A stretch of DNA of 55,566 nucleotides from Clostridiales bacterium (GCA_015058215.1 SVCU01000013.1:1-55566), one strand, 5' to 3'. Shown: positions 8,578 through 17,966, counted from the first letter of the stretch. A program made the numbers and translations. The notes: a model not told the origin generated them from the letters alone.

Positions 8578-8985
8578 ATGAAGTTTGAAGAACTCTATGT
8601 GGGGCAGAAGGCCTCTTTGCAGAAGACCTATACGGCGGCCGATGTGACCGCCTTTGCCGGCATCAGCCTGGATGTGAACCCCATCCACATGAGCGATGTG
8701 GCCGGGAAGAACAGCATTTTCGGGAAGCGGGTGGTACACGGTATGCTTACCGCCGGCCTGATCTCCGCCGTGCTGGGCAATCAGCTGCCCGGCCCCGGTA
8801 CCATTTATCTGGGCCAGGATCTGAAGTTCCTGCTGCCCGTCTATCTGAACGACGACATCACTGCGGAGGTGGAGATCATCGAGATCCGCGCCGAAAAGAA
8901 GATCGTGAAGCTTTCCACCACCTGCACCAATCAGGACGGAAAGACCGTGATCAGCGGCACCGCCACCGTCAAATTCAACGGATAA
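8578..8985 (+). CDS. MaoC-like (R)-specific enoyl-CoA hydratase
   Basis: A 135-residue single hot-dog domain of the MaoC/PhaJ type. The hydratase 2 motif AGISLDVNPIHM carries the expected Asp and His, followed by GKRVVHGML. It would hydrate 2-enoyl-CoA to (R)-3-hydroxyacyl-CoA or run in reverse. AGGAGG lies before the ATG. It heads a tight run with thiolase, SDR reductase and an isochorismatase-like hydrolase (gaps of 11-13 bases), so the operon encodes acetyl-CoA condensation, reduction and dehydration with R stereochemistry. Confidence 0.88.
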   Translation: MKFEELYVGQKASLQKTYTAADVTAFAGISLDVNPIHMSDVAGKNSIFGKRVVHGMLTAGLISAVLGNQLPGPGTIYLGQDLKFLLPVYLNDDITAEVEIIEIRAEKKIVKLSTTCTNQDGKTVISGTATVKFNG

Positions 8986-8998
8986 GGAGAACCGAATC

Positions 8999-10207
8999 AT
9001 GAGCAAAGTATATCTGGTAAACGCCAAGCGCAGCGCCATCGGCAAGATGCTGGGCACCCTGAAGGATGTTCCCGCCACCGAAGTGGGCGCACAGGTGCTG
9101 AAGGCTGTTCTGGAGGGTGCAAAAGTGGACCCCGCCTGGCTGGATGAAGTGATCGTGGGCAACGTGCTGGGTGCCGGCCTGAAGCAGGGCCCCGGCCGTC
9201 AGGTCTCCATCCTGGCCGGCGTTCCTCAGGAAGTGACCGGTCATTCTCTGAACATGGTCTGCGGCAGCGGCATGAAGGCCGTAATGAACGCAGCCAACGC
9301 CATCGCGGCGGGGAAGGCCAATCTGATCGCCGCCGGCGGCACCGAATCCATGAGCGGCGCACCTTATCTGGTCAGCGCCAAGACCCGCTCCGGCAATAAG
9401 ATGGGCGATATGCGCCTGGTGGACCATATGCTCACCGATGCCCTGACCGATGCTTACGGCGATATCCACATGGGAATCACCGCAGAAAACGTAGCCGAAA
9501 AGTACGGCATCACCCGCGAAATGCAGGACGAATTCGCCGTGAACTCCCAGAAAAAGGCGGCAGCAGCCCGGGACGGCGGCAAGTTCAAGGATGAGATCAT
9601 TCCCCTGACCGTGAAGAAGGGCCGCAAGGAAGTGATCTTCGATACCGATGAATACATCAAAGGCGAAACCACGCTGGAAGAACTGCAGGGCCTGCGCTCC
9701 GCATTCAAAAAGGACGGCACCGTTACCGCCGGTAACTGCAGCGGCATCAACGATGGGGCCAGCTTCATGATCCTGGCCAGCGAAGAAGCCGTAAAGGAAC
9801 ACAACCTGCCCGTCATGGCGGAAGTGGCAGGCTGGGGCCAGGGCGGCGTAGATCCCAATTTCATGGGTCTGGGCCCTGTTCCGGCCATTCGTGCCGCTCT
9901 GAAGGATGCGGGCCTGAAACTGGCGGATATGGACCTTCTGGAGCTCAACGAGGCCTTTGCAGCCCAGTCTCTGGGCGTGGTGAAGCTGCTGGCCGAAGAA
10001 CACGGTGTTCCCATGGAAGATCTGCTGGCACGCTGCAACGTGAACGGCGGCGCCATTGCGCTGGGCCATCCCGTGGGCTGCAGCGGCAACCGGATCCTGG
10101 TGACCCTGATCCACGAAATGAAGAAGAGAGGCTCCGAATACGGTGTGGCCTCCCTTTGCATCGGCGGCGGCATGGGTACCGCTGTGATCCTGAAGAACGT
10201 AAAATAG
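8999..10207 (+). CDS. acetyl-CoA C-acetyltransferase (thiolase)
   Basis: A 402-residue thiolase that condenses two acetyl-CoA to acetoacetyl-CoA (or cleaves it). The acyl-accepting cysteine is C88 in NMVCGSGM. The His motif NGGAIALGHPVG and the C-terminal catalytic Cys in CIGGGMG are intact, and LNEAFAAQ is present. Full usual length (about 392-400). AAGGAG precedes the start. It is the second gene of the MaoC-thiolase-SDR-hydrolase operon. ThlA/AtoB/PhaA cannot be distinguished from sequence alone. Confidence 0.93.
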   Translation: MSKVYLVNAKRSAIGKMLGTLKDVPATEVGAQVLKAVLEGAKVDPAWLDEVIVGNVLGAGLKQGPGRQVSILAGVPQEVTGHSLNMVCGSGMKAVMNAANAIAAGKANLIAAGGTESMSGAPYLVSAKTRSGNKMGDMRLVDHMLTDALTDAYGDIHMGITAENVAEKYGITREMQDEFAVNSQKKAAAARDGGKFKDEIIPLTVKKGRKEVIFDTDEYIKGETTLEELQGLRSAFKKDGTVTAGNCSGINDGASFMILASEEAVKEHNLPVMAEVAGWGQGGVDPNFMGLGPVPAIRAALKDAGLKLADMDLLELNEAFAAQSLGVVKLLAEEHGVPMEDLLARCNVNGGAIALGHPVGCSGNRILVTLIHEMKKRGSEYGVASLCIGGGMGTAVILKNVK

Positions 10208-10219
10208 GAGGAACGTGCA

Positions 10220-10939
10220 ATGAGACTGGAACATAAAGTGGCCATCGTGACCGGCGCAGCCAAGGGCCTGGGCGGTGAAATGGCAAAGCTTTTCGCCAAG
10301 GAAGGTGCCCGCGTCATCGCGGCGGATATGATGCCCCTGACCTATGAAGCGGAAAACGTGGAATATTATCCCCTGAACGTCACCGACAGCGCAGCTTGCA
10401 AGGCTCTTGCGGAATATGCCCGCGGGAAGTACGGCAAGATCGACATTCTGGTGAACAACGCCGGCATCACCCGGGACACCATGACCCGCAAGATGACCGA
10501 CGAACAGTGGGATCTGGTGATCGATATCAACCTGAAGGGCGTGTTCAACCTGACCCGCTATGTGGGACCCATGATGGAAGAAGACGGCGGCGGCAGCATC
10601 ATCAGCATCTCCTCCGTGGTGGGGGAATACGGCAACATCGGCCAGGCTAACTATGCTGCCTCCAAGGCCGGTGTCATCGGCCTTACCAAGACCTGGGCCA
10701 AGGAATTCGCACGGAAGGGTGTTCCCGTCCGCGTTAACGCCATCGCCCCCGGCTACATCATGACCGATATGATGAAGACCGTTCCCGAAGACCTGCTGAA
10801 GAAGTTCGCCGGTCTCACCATGCTGGGCCGTCTGGGCCAGCCGGAGGAAATCGCCAAGGCCGCTCTGTTCCTGGCCTCCGATGACGCTTCTTACGTCACC
10901 GGCCATGTGCTCTCCGTCAACGGCGGCATGAGACTGTAG
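10220..10939 (+). CDS. SDR 3-oxoacyl-ACP/acetoacetyl-CoA reductase
   Basis: A 239-residue short-chain dehydrogenase of the FabG/PhaB type. The cofactor motif TGAAKGLGG is at 11-19, NNAG at 79-82, the catalytic serine at about S131/S132, and the YxxxK pair at Y145/K149 in NYAASKAG. It reduces a 3-oxoacyl thioester to the (R)-3-hydroxy form, normally with NADPH. Between thiolase and near MaoC hydratase, acetoacetyl-CoA is the likely substrate; a fatty-acid FabG role is possible, but no other fab genes are nearby. AGGAGG ribosome site. Confidence 0.88.
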   Translation: MRLEHKVAIVTGAAKGLGGEMAKLFAKEGARVIAADMMPLTYEAENVEYYPLNVTDSAACKALAEYARGKYGKIDILVNNAGITRDTMTRKMTDEQWDLVIDINLKGVFNLTRYVGPMMEEDGGGSIISISSVVGEYGNIGQANYAASKAGVIGLTKTWAKEFARKGVPVRVNAIAPGYIMTDMMKTVPEDLLKKFAGLTMLGRLGQPEEIAKAALFLASDDASYVTGHVLSVNGGMRL

Positions 10940-10950
10940 GAGGAACCGCC

Positions 10951-11493
10951 ATGCGCATCACGAAAGACAATGCCATCGCCATCTGCGTGGATTACCAGGA
11001 ACGGCTGATGCCCGCCATTCACGATAAGGAAGAAGTGCTGCGGAAGTCCGAGATCCTGGTGAAGGGCCTGCGGGCTCTGGAGATCCCCATTCTGGTGACC
11101 CAGCAGTACACCAGGGGCCTGGGAGCTACCGTGGAACCCATCCACAGCGCTTTGGGGGAATACGAGCCCTTCGATAAGCTCACCTTCGGTGCCTACGATA
11201 CGCCGGAATTCAAGGAACTGGTGGATGCAGCCGGCAAGAAGAACGTGCTGGTGTTCGGTGCGGAGACCCATATCTGCGTGCTGCAGACCGCTCTGGGCCT
11301 GGCCGATGCAGGCTACCATGTGATCATGGTGGAAGACTGCTGCGGTTCCAGAACCCCGGAAAACAAGGAAAGCGGCCTGCGCCGGGCCATGTGCGAAGGG
11401 GTGGCCGTCGCCTGTATGGAAACGGTGCTCTTCGAGCTGACCCATATTGCAGGAAACGATACCTTTAAGACCATTTCCAAATTGGTGAAATAA
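10951..11493 (+). CDS. isochorismatase-family cysteine hydrolase
   Basis: A 180-residue hydrolase of the isochorismatase/nicotinamidase superfamily. The catalytic triad is visible as D14 (CVDYQERL), K76 (FDKLTFGAY) and C109 (GAETHICVLQTA). Members cleave amides or similar bonds in small molecules; the substrate cannot be assigned. It is the last gene of the MaoC-thiolase-SDR operon (11-base gap, AGGAGG), an unusual companion for these CoA enzymes. A GC-rich repeat hairpin and a terminator follow. Confidence 0.82.
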   Translation: MRITKDNAIAICVDYQERLMPAIHDKEEVLRKSEILVKGLRALEIPILVTQQYTRGLGATVEPIHSALGEYEPFDKLTFGAYDTPEFKELVDAAGKKNVLVFGAETHICVLQTALGLADAGYHVIMVEDCCGSRTPENKESGLRRAMCEGVAVACMETVLFELTHIAGNDTFKTISKLVK

Positions 11494-11498
11494 AAGAG

Positions 11499-11531
11499 GG
11501 CGGCCGCCAGGTGCAGAATCCGGCGGCCGCC
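11499..11531 (-). repeat. 33-bp GC-rich palindromic repeat, copy 1
   Basis: Two 10-bp arms GGCGGCCGCC flank a 13-nt loop. Read on the minus strand the loop is GGATTCTGCACCT. The same arrangement (arms rich in GGCGGC, 13-nt loop beginning GGATT) occurs at 28398-28428 and 34696-34728. It lies just after the isochorismatase-like stop and before a terminator. Confidence 0.75.
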
Positions 11532-11538
11532 GTTGCAT

Positions 11539-11566
11539 AAAAAAAGCGCCCGCAGGGCGCTTTTTT
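11539..11566. terminator. bidirectional terminator between operon end and GH79 gene
   Basis: GCGCCC-GCA-GGGCGC is flanked by seven A on the left and six T on the right and serves both convergent units. Confidence 0.85.
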
Positions 11567-11573
11567 ATTGGAG

Positions 11574-13082
11574 TTATAGTAGAATGAAGGTGCAGCCGCC
11601 GGGGGCCACTTCCAGAGTGCCGGCGGGTACGGTCTTGCCGCAGAGGCAGGGCAGTTCGTCGTTTTCACCCAGAACCAGTTCCTTGCCGTTCAGCAGCATG
11701 GTGCGGGAACGCATGGAGCCGTTGCCGGTGAGGGCGTAAACTTCCGCATCCTTGGGCAGTTCCACCGCAGTGGTTTCGGTCCAGGAATTGTTGACGATCA
11801 GGTAGGCTGCGCCTTCCTTGCCATCCTTGCGGGAGTGGGCATACACGTGAGCACCTTCCCGGATCTCTTCGCCGGAAGCGTAGACGGTCTGGCCCATGAG
11901 GCGGGTCCAGAGCAGGGCTGCGAAGTAGCTGGGACGGGGAAGGAAGGTGCCGTGCTTCAGGTAGCCGTAGTCGGAGGAAGCCAGGGTGTTGTGGAAGATG
12001 ACACCATTGGTGACGCTGGCGAAATCGCCGAATTCGTTCAGGGTACGGGGCACTTCCAGATAGGTGGAAGCCCAGGTGTGACCGCCGGCACCGGCATCGC
12101 CGGATTCGGTGACCCACATTTCGCCGCCGGGGCAGTACTTGTCGCGATAGGGAACAAACGCTCTGGCGCAGAAGCCGGCCATGCCCAGATAGTCTTCGGA
12201 AAGGGCACCTTCTGCAGGTGTATAGGCAGAAGGCATCATGGGAGCCATGCGTTCGGAAACGCCGTTGTAGTAATGGTAACTGAACACATCCAGCGTTTCG
12301 GTGCAGCCATCCAGCAGTTCCTCGGTGCTGCAGCTTGCCATCACATCGGCGATACCGGCACCGCCCTTTTTGTTGCCGCCGAAGGCACCGCCCAGAGCGG
12401 CAGCGTCAACGGTGCAGGGGCCTACGATGAGGCAGTCGGGATAGTTGTCACGGACCCACTTGTGGAACAGGTCCTGGTCTCTGCGGAAGTGCTCAGCGGT
12501 GTAGCCCTTGGGGAAGCCGGTGTTGGCCAGCATATTGGGCTCGTTGGTGAATTCCACAGCGTTGATGGGAACGCCGTATTCGGTGCTGAGGGCGAAGATT
12601 TTTTCGGCCTGGCTGGGGTTCCAGGGTTCTTCTGCAGAGTGGAGACCGTCGCAGTTGGCCACGCTGATCAGCAGCTTGCCGTCCACAGCCTTGACGAAGT
12701 TCAGCAGGTTGATCCACTGTTCCTTGGTGAGGCGGTTCTGGTAGCCTTCGGGGGCTGCACCTGCGCCTTCAAAGTCATAGTAGGTCTTGGTGGCCCAGGT
12801 ACCGGAAACGCGGACCCAGTTGGGGCCCAGTTCCTTTGCCAGCTTGATGAGGCGGGGATTAGTGGTGTCGATGGGATCATACCACTGGTGCATGGCTGCC
12901 ATACCCTTGCTGAAATCAGGGGCGGGGACAGACTCCAGGCCGTCCACCTGTGCATCGGTGTATGCCTTCCAGAAGGTGCCGCCGGTGACTTCGGTCATTT
13001 CCACGTTGTAGGAAATCATGGCGGGGTTGATGGTGCGCAGCTCCTTGAGGGCGGCCGGATTCAAAACGATCTTCTGTGCCAT
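11574..13082 (-). CDS. glycoside hydrolase, GH79-like (beta-glucuronidase/heparanase fold)
   Basis: A 502-residue clan-A type glycosidase. The acid/base is probably E181 in EFTNEPN (NEP motif) and the nucleophile E326 in MWVTESGDAGAGG, resembling the ETS-xx-GGG region of heparanase-family enzymes. A C-terminal beta domain follows (about 400-502). There is no signal peptide, so it acts inside the cell on imported oligosaccharides. Members cleave beta-glucuronides or related uronides. The stop is next to a shared terminator, and AAGGAG precedes the ATG. Family assignment is by motif; the exact substrate is not known. Confidence 0.7.
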   Translation of the reverse strand: MAQKIVLNPAALKELRTINPAMISYNVEMTEVTGGTFWKAYTDAQVDGLESVPAPDFSKGMAAMHQWYDPIDTTNPRLIKLAKELGPNWVRVSGTWATKTYYDFEGAGAAPEGYQNRLTKEQWINLLNFVKAVDGKLLISVANCDGLHSAEEPWNPSQAEKIFALSTEYGVPINAVEFTNEPNMLANTGFPKGYTAEHFRRDQDLFHKWVRDNYPDCLIVGPCTVDAAALGGAFGGNKKGGAGIADVMASCSTEELLDGCTETLDVFSYHYYNGVSERMAPMMPSAYTPAEGALSEDYLGMAGFCARAFVPYRDKYCPGGEMWVTESGDAGAGGHTWASTYLEVPRTLNEFGDFASVTNGVIFHNTLASSDYGYLKHGTFLPRPSYFAALLWTRLMGQTVYASGEEIREGAHVYAHSRKDGKEGAAYLIVNNSWTETTAVELPKDAEVYALTGNGSMRSRTMLLNGKELVLGENDELPCLCGKTVPAGTLEVAPGGCTFILL

Positions 13083-13305
13083 TGCAATTCTCCTTTATTT
13101 CCTGCGGATGATCCGCAAATATACTGCTTTCAGTGTAAAACAAATTGAGCTAAATTACAATGAAAACCGAAAAAGGGGTACGAAAAAAGGCTTTGCAACT
13201 GCCGGTTGCTAAATTTTCAAGCCGGGTTGGTAGACTTTACACCCGGAAGAATATATGCTAAAGTCACGTTCAGAACGGAAAAAACAACATCTCAGGAGGG
13301 GTTTT

Positions 13306-13905
13306 ATGAATCTTGGTGAAAACATCTATAAGCATCGCAGCTTGCTGGGCATGTCCCAGGGAGATCTGGCCAACGAGCTTGAAGTCTCCCGGCAGTCCGT
13401 TTCCAAATGGGAAAACAATTCCGCAACGCCGGAGCTGGATAAGCTTCTGAAACTTTCTGCGCTGTTCCAGGTCTCTTTGGATGAACTGGTCTTTGGGGAA
13501 AGAAAAGAAGTGAAGAAAGAAGAAAGGCAGGAAGTGCAGCCCTTGACCTGGAACTTCCCGCCCAAACGGGTGATGATCGGAGCATTTGTCCTCTTTTTCG
13601 GTGTGGTGTTTCTGCTTCTCTCCCTGTTTTGGGGTGACCGCCTTCGCTGCGGTGAAGTGACAGCGGAGATCATTTCCGCCGCAATTATCCTGATTGGGAT
13701 CGCTCTCCTGGCAGCCTACAATTTTAAGGTATGGGGCTGCTGTGCGGTGATTTATATGAGCTATGCGTTTATCTCCTTTGCTGTCCTGCATGTGACCAGC
13801 GTCAGCAGCTATAGCTTCATCGCTCTCACCGGAGCGGTACTGGCTGTTTGGTTCATGCACTGGGGCCTGAAAGGGGAGCGGGAGCGCTGTGCCGCAGAGG
13901 CTTAG
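13306..13905 (+). CDS. XRE-type HTH regulator with C-terminal membrane domain
   Basis: 199 residues. The N-terminal helix-turn-helix (about 7-62) has the sequence SQGDLANELEVSRQSVSKWE typical of Cro/CI-type domains. It is followed by a charged linker and four hydrophobic segments (about 89-109, 119-138, 144-163 and 168-187). It is therefore a membrane-bound transcription factor. The start is set at 13306 because CAGGAGGGG lies seven bases upstream and the HTH begins at once; a longer upstream reading is possible. The mgtC-like gene starts 10 bases after the stop, so they form one unit. Confidence 0.8.
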   Translation: MNLGENIYKHRSLLGMSQGDLANELEVSRQSVSKWENNSATPELDKLLKLSALFQVSLDELVFGERKEVKKEERQEVQPLTWNFPPKRVMIGAFVLFFGVVFLLLSLFWGDRLRCGEVTAEIISAAIILIGIALLAAYNFKVWGCCAVIYMSYAFISFAVLHVTSVSSYSFIALTGAVLAVWFMHWGLKGERERCAAEA

Positions 13906-13915
13906 GAGGTGCACC

Positions 13916-14596
13916 ATGCAAATCCTTCTTGAAACCCTCAGCGGCATCAACATCTGGTCCATTTTCCTCAGGATCCTTTTGGCAGCTCTGTTTGGCGGCC
14001 TCATCGGTTCCAACCGGGACCGCCATGGGCGGGCGGCCGGTCTCAGGACACACATTCTGGTCTGCGTAGGCGCGGCTCTTACCACCATGCTGGGGCTTTA
14101 CATCCATGCGGAACTGGGCTACAGCAACGATCCCATGCGAATGGGGGCGCAGGTCATTTCCGGCATCGGTTTCCTGGGGGCAGGTACCATCATGGTGCGA
14201 AATCACTCTCATGTAACGGGGCTTGCCACGGCAGCCGGCCTTTGGTCTACCGCCTGCATCGGCCTGGCCACGGGTGCCGGTTTCTATTGGGGTGCGTCTC
14301 TTGCGGTACTGGTCGTACTGGTTACGTTATCCATTCTTTCTAAATTAAGCGGCATTGCAAAGCGGAAGAGAAGCGGCATTTACTATGTTGAAATGGAATC
14401 TCTGGATAAGGCGCAGCACTTTTATAATCGGGTGGAAGATCTGGTATCCGAAGTGGATATCCTCCCCGCGAAAAGCGGCATTCCCGGTCATGTAGGCCTG
14501 CAGTTCCTGGTGGTGGGCCGCGAAAACGACGAAGAGATCCATTTGAAAATGAACCACTGCAGCGATATCGTCATCGCCGTTCCCGTTCATCAGTAA
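13916..14596 (+). CDS. MgtC/SapB family membrane protein
   Basis: 226 residues. The N-terminal part (about 12-145) has four to five hydrophobic helices with MgtC signatures: LLAALFGGLIGSNRDR, AAGLRTHILVCVGAALTTM, and QVISGIGFLGAGTIM. A cytoplasmic ACT-like C-terminal region (about 155-226) follows. Relatives affect Mg2+ homeostasis and membrane potential, but their precise activity is unsettled. It is cotranscribed with the upstream membrane-bound HTH regulator, which may control it. GGAGGT ribosome site; terminator downstream. Confidence 0.88.
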   Translation: MQILLETLSGINIWSIFLRILLAALFGGLIGSNRDRHGRAAGLRTHILVCVGAALTTMLGLYIHAELGYSNDPMRMGAQVISGIGFLGAGTIMVRNHSHVTGLATAAGLWSTACIGLATGAGFYWGASLAVLVVLVTLSILSKLSGIAKRKRSGIYYVEMESLDKAQHFYNRVEDLVSEVDILPAKSGIPGHVGLQFLVVGRENDEEIHLKMNHCSDIVIAVPVHQ

Positions 14597-14636
14597 AGAA
14601 AAGAAGCAGAAGAAAACTCACTGCAGAACCTCTTGC

Positions 14637-14675
14637 AAAAAACTCCGCTCTCCCGGAAGGGAAAGCGGAGTTTTG
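14637..14675 (+). terminator. terminator after the mgtC-like gene
   Basis: AAAACTCCGCT pairs with AGCGGAGTTTT around a 14-nt loop, ending in TTTT. Confidence 0.75.
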
Positions 14676-14731
14676 CTTTGCGGTTTTTACGTTTTCTGTT
14701 TGCGATGACATCTGTGCTGCAGAAGGACCCT

Positions 14732-16060
14732 TTAGAATGCGATCTTCATGAACAGCGCCACGCAGCAGAGGATCACGGCGCAGGGCACATACAGGAAGCG
14801 GCCTGCGTTGTACCACAGATTGCCATAGGGCTTGGGCGTGTTCTTGTTGATTTCGTGCAGGAACTCGTCCTTCTTCATGATCCAGAACCAGCTGATGGCA
14901 CCCAGGGTTGCGCCGATGGGGATGATGTAGATGGAGACGATATCCATCCAGGGACCCCACTTGGCGATGGGTTCCATGTTGATGCCGATGCCCAGGCACA
15001 GAACGCAGAGGATCACCAGGGTGACCACACGGTTCAGTTTGGGGAAACGGTGCTGCAGGGATTCGGAAACAGCTTCAAACATATTCTGCAGAGAGCTGAC
15101 GCCGGCGAAGAGCATAGCGGTGTACAGAATGATGGCGAAGACCAGACCGAAGGGAATGTCCTGCAGGATGCGGGGCAGGGTGACGAACAGCAGGCCGGGG
15201 CCGGCACCCACGTCCAGATCGTAAGCGAAGCAGGCGGGAATGATGACCAGTGCGGCGACCAGTGCGGCGATGGTGTCGAAAATGGCGGTGCGGATGGCCA
15301 GGGGAACCACGGGTTCCTCATCGCTCAGGTATGCGCCGTAGACGATCATGCCGCTGCCGGTGACGGACAGGGAGAAGAAGGCCTGACCCATGGCCCAGAT
15401 CCAGGTCATGGGATCTTTCAGGGCATCCCAGCGGGGGGTGAACATGAACTTGTAGCCTTCGGCAGCACCGGGCAGGAAGGCCACGCGGATGGCCAGCACC
15501 AGGAAGATGATGAAGAATACGGGCATCATGATCTTGTTGGACTTTTCGATGCTCTTTGCGCCCAGCAGCAGGGTCAGCAGGGTGCCCACAACGACGATGA
15601 TGTGGAAGGGGATGACGGAGTAGTCGTTTCCGGAGAAGGAATCGAACCAGGCACCGGTATCCACGTGCATCAGCTCGCCGGTGAGGGAGTTGAACAGAGC
15701 CTTCAGAATGTAGGCGATGATGACCGCATAGCCCAGTGCGATGCAGAGGGAGCCTGCCAGAGGCAGCCAGCCCAGAAGCCCGCCGGCATTGCCCAGGGCC
15801 TTGCCGCGGGTGGCCCAGGCGTTCTTATAGGAACCCAGGGTACCGGTACGGCTGCGGCGGCCGATGGCGTATTCGGCAGAGAGACCCACCGTGCTGAACA
15901 GTGCGATAAAGAACAGATAGGCGACCAGGAAGGCGGCACCGCCGTTGGCACCCATCTTTGCGGGGAAGCCCCAGACGTTGGCCATACCGACAGCAGAGCC
16001 GACTGCTGCCAGGATGAAGCCCCAACGGCCGGAGAAACCGGAGTGTTTTTTGTCAGTCAT
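14732..16060 (-). CDS. sodium-dependent transporter (SNF/NSS family)
   Basis: A 442-residue secondary transporter with about 11-12 membrane helices. The helix 1 signature GFILAAVGSAVGMANVWGFP (residues 13-32) is the conserved Na+/substrate-site region of neurotransmitter:sodium symporters. Bacterial members import amino acids. The start at 16060 is chosen because AAAGAGGT is positioned upstream and the protein then has the usual short basic N-terminus. It is a single-gene unit divergent from pckA. The substrate cannot be read from sequence. Confidence 0.9.
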   Translation of the reverse strand: MTDKKHSGFSGRWGFILAAVGSAVGMANVWGFPAKMGANGGAAFLVAYLFFIALFSTVGLSAEYAIGRRSRTGTLGSYKNAWATRGKALGNAGGLLGWLPLAGSLCIALGYAVIIAYILKALFNSLTGELMHVDTGAWFDSFSGNDYSVIPFHIIVVVGTLLTLLLGAKSIEKSNKIMMPVFFIIFLVLAIRVAFLPGAAEGYKFMFTPRWDALKDPMTWIWAMGQAFFSLSVTGSGMIVYGAYLSDEEPVVPLAIRTAIFDTIAALVAALVIIPACFAYDLDVGAGPGLLFVTLPRILQDIPFGLVFAIILYTAMLFAGVSSLQNMFEAVSESLQHRFPKLNRVVTLVILCVLCLGIGINMEPIAKWGPWMDIVSIYIIPIGATLGAISWFWIMKKDEFLHEINKNTPKPYGNLWYNAGRFLYVPCAVILCCVALFMKIAF

Positions 16061-16212
16061 AGAATATACCTCTTTCAAAGTAATAATCTCTGTCATTTTA
16101 CCAATTGAAAGGGGCAATGTCAATTGAAACCGAAGGGTTTTCCGCAGGGAAAGCCGCCCGCTGCAAGTCTTGTATTGATTTATGAGGAAAATCCGTGTAT
16201 TATGGTATTGGT

Positions 16213-16239
16213 ATGGATATACTTATCATGGGTATCCAT
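16213..16239. promoter_or_regulatory. inverted repeat upstream of pckA, possible operator
   Basis: ATGGATA (16213-16219) and TATCCAT (16233-16239) form a dyad in the 254-bp gap between the divergent SNF transporter and pckA genes. It could bind a dimeric regulator. This is inference from symmetry alone. Confidence 0.35.
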
Positions 16240-16314
16240 GTCGTGCAATAAGGAAAGACAGGCTGCTGCGCAAAGCAGCCGCTATCATAATGAAAAGAAA
16301 GAGGTATCAAGAGT

Positions 16315-17919
16315 ATGGCAAAGATCGATCTGGAAAAGTACGGTATCGTCGGAACCAAAGAAGTGGTTTACAACCCCTCCTATGAACTGCTGTTTGAAGA
16401 AGAAACCAAGCCCGAACTGGAAGGCTTTGAAAAAGGTCAGGTCAGCGAACTGGGCGCTGTCAACGTTATGACCGGCATCTACACCGGCCGCTCCCCGAAA
16501 GACAAGTACATCGTAATGGACGAAAACTCCAAGGACACCGTCTGGTGGACTTCCGATGAATATAAGAACGACAACCATCCCGCTTCCGAAGAAACCTGGA
16601 AGGTGGTAAAGGATCTGGCCCTGAAGGAACTGTCCAATAAGAGACTGTTCGTTGTGGACGCTTTCTGCGGTGCCAACAAAGACACCCGCATGGCCATCCG
16701 TTTCATCATGGAAGTGGCATGGCAGGCACACTTCGTAAAGAACATGTTCATCGTTCCCACCGAGGAAGAACTGGCAAGCTTCGAACCCGATTTCGTGGTG
16801 TACACCGCATCCAAGGCCAAGGTAGAAAACTACAAGGAACTGGGTCTCAATTCCGAAACCGCAGTCGTTTTCAACATCACCTCCAGAGAACAGGTCATCC
16901 TGAACACCTGGTACGGCGGCGAAATGAAGAAGGGCCTCTTCTCCATGATGAACTATTACCTGCCCCTGAAGGGCATCGCTTCCATGCACTGCTCCGCCAA
17001 CACCGACATGAACGGCGAAAACACCGCTCTGTTCTTCGGTCTCTCCGGCACCGGCAAGACCACCCTGTCCACCGACCCCAAGAGACTGCTGATCGGCGAT
17101 GACGAACACGGCTGGGACGATAACGGTGTATTCAATTTCGAAGGCGGCTGCTACGCCAAGGTCATCAACCTGGATAAGGATTCCGAACCCGACATCTACA
17201 ACGCCATCAAGCGCAACGCTCTGCTGGAAAACGTCACCCTGGATGCCGAAGGCAAGATCGATTTCGCCGATAAGAGCGTGACCGAAAACACCCGCGTTTC
17301 CTATCCCATCGATCACATCGAAAAGATCGTTCGCCCCGTATCCGCAGGCCCTGCAGCCAAGAACGTGATCTTCCTGTCCGCCGATGCGTTCGGCGTACTG
17401 CCTCCCGTATCCATCCTGAGCCCCGATCAGGCCCAGTACTACTTCCTCTCCGGTTTCACCGCCAAGCTGGCCGGTACCGAAAGAGGCATCGTGGAACCCA
17501 CTCCCACCTTCTCTGCCTGCTTCGGTCAGGCCTTCCTGGAACTGCATCCCACCAAGTATGCGGAAGAACTGGTCAAGAAGATGGAACAGAGCGGCGCAAA
17601 GGCTTACCTGGTGAACACCGGCTGGAACGGCACCGGCAAGCGTATCTCCATCAAGGATACCCGCGGCATCATCGACGCCATCCTGAACGGCGACATCAAC
17701 GATGCACCCACCAAGACCATTCCTTACTTCAACTTTGAAGTTCCCACCGCTCTGCCCGGCGTAGACCCTGCGATCCTGGATCCCAGAGACACCTACGCAG
17801 ATGCTGCTCAGTGGGAAGAAAAGGCAAAGGACCTGGCATCCCGCTTCGTGAAGAACTTCGTGAAGTACACCGGTAACAAAGCCGGCAAGGCTCTGGTTTC
17901 CGCAGGCCCCCAGCTGTAA
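16315..17919 (+). CDS. pckA: phosphoenolpyruvate carboxykinase (ATP)
   Basis: A 534-residue ATP-dependent PEP carboxykinase that interconverts oxaloacetate + ATP and PEP + CO2 + ADP. The kinase P-loop GLSGTGKT spans 242-249 (K248), the kinase-1b region is IGDDEHGW, and the substrate region is [18 protein letters not shown] is also present. Length is usual (about 530-540). The ribosome site AGAGGT is near the start. In fermenting anaerobes the enzyme often works in the carboxylating direction. Codon use is highly biased, suggesting strong expression. It has its own terminator. Confidence 0.96.
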   Translation: MAKIDLEKYGIVGTKEVVYNPSYELLFEEETKPELEGFEKGQVSELGAVNVMTGIYTGRSPKDKYIVMDENSKDTVWWTSDEYKNDNHPASEETWKVVKDLALKELSNKRLFVVDAFCGANKDTRMAIRFIMEVAWQAHFVKNMFIVPTEEELASFEPDFVVYTASKAKVENYKELGLNSETAVVFNITSREQVILNTWYGGEMKKGLFSMMNYYLPLKGIASMHCSANTDMNGENTALFFGLSGTGKTTLSTDPKRLLIGDDEHGWDDNGVFNFEGGCYAKVINLDKDSEPDIYNAIKRNALLENVTLDAEGKIDFADKSVTENTRVSYPIDHIEKIVRPVSAGPAAKNVIFLSADAFGVLPPVSILSPDQAQYYFLSGFTAKLAGTERGIVEPTPTFSACFGQAFLELHPTKYAEELVKKMEQSGAKAYLVNTGWNGTGKRISIKDTRGIIDAILNGDINDAPTKTIPYFNFEVPTALPGVDPAILDPRDTYADAAQWEEKAKDLASRFVKNFVKYTGNKAGKALVSAGPQL

Positions 17920-17933
17920 ATCCGTAGACGGAA

Positions 17934-17966
17934 GAAGCCCGGCAGAAGAGGCTGCCGGGCTTCTTT
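17934..17966 (+). terminator. terminator after pckA
   Basis: GAAGCCCGGCAG pairs with CTGCCGGGCTTC and is followed by TTT. Confidence 0.8.

Noticed and set aside
14633-16108. 491-codon open frame opposite the SNF transporter gene
   Set aside because: The translation is a Gly/Asp/Gln/His-rich artefact typical of the antisense strand of a high-G+C membrane-protein gene.
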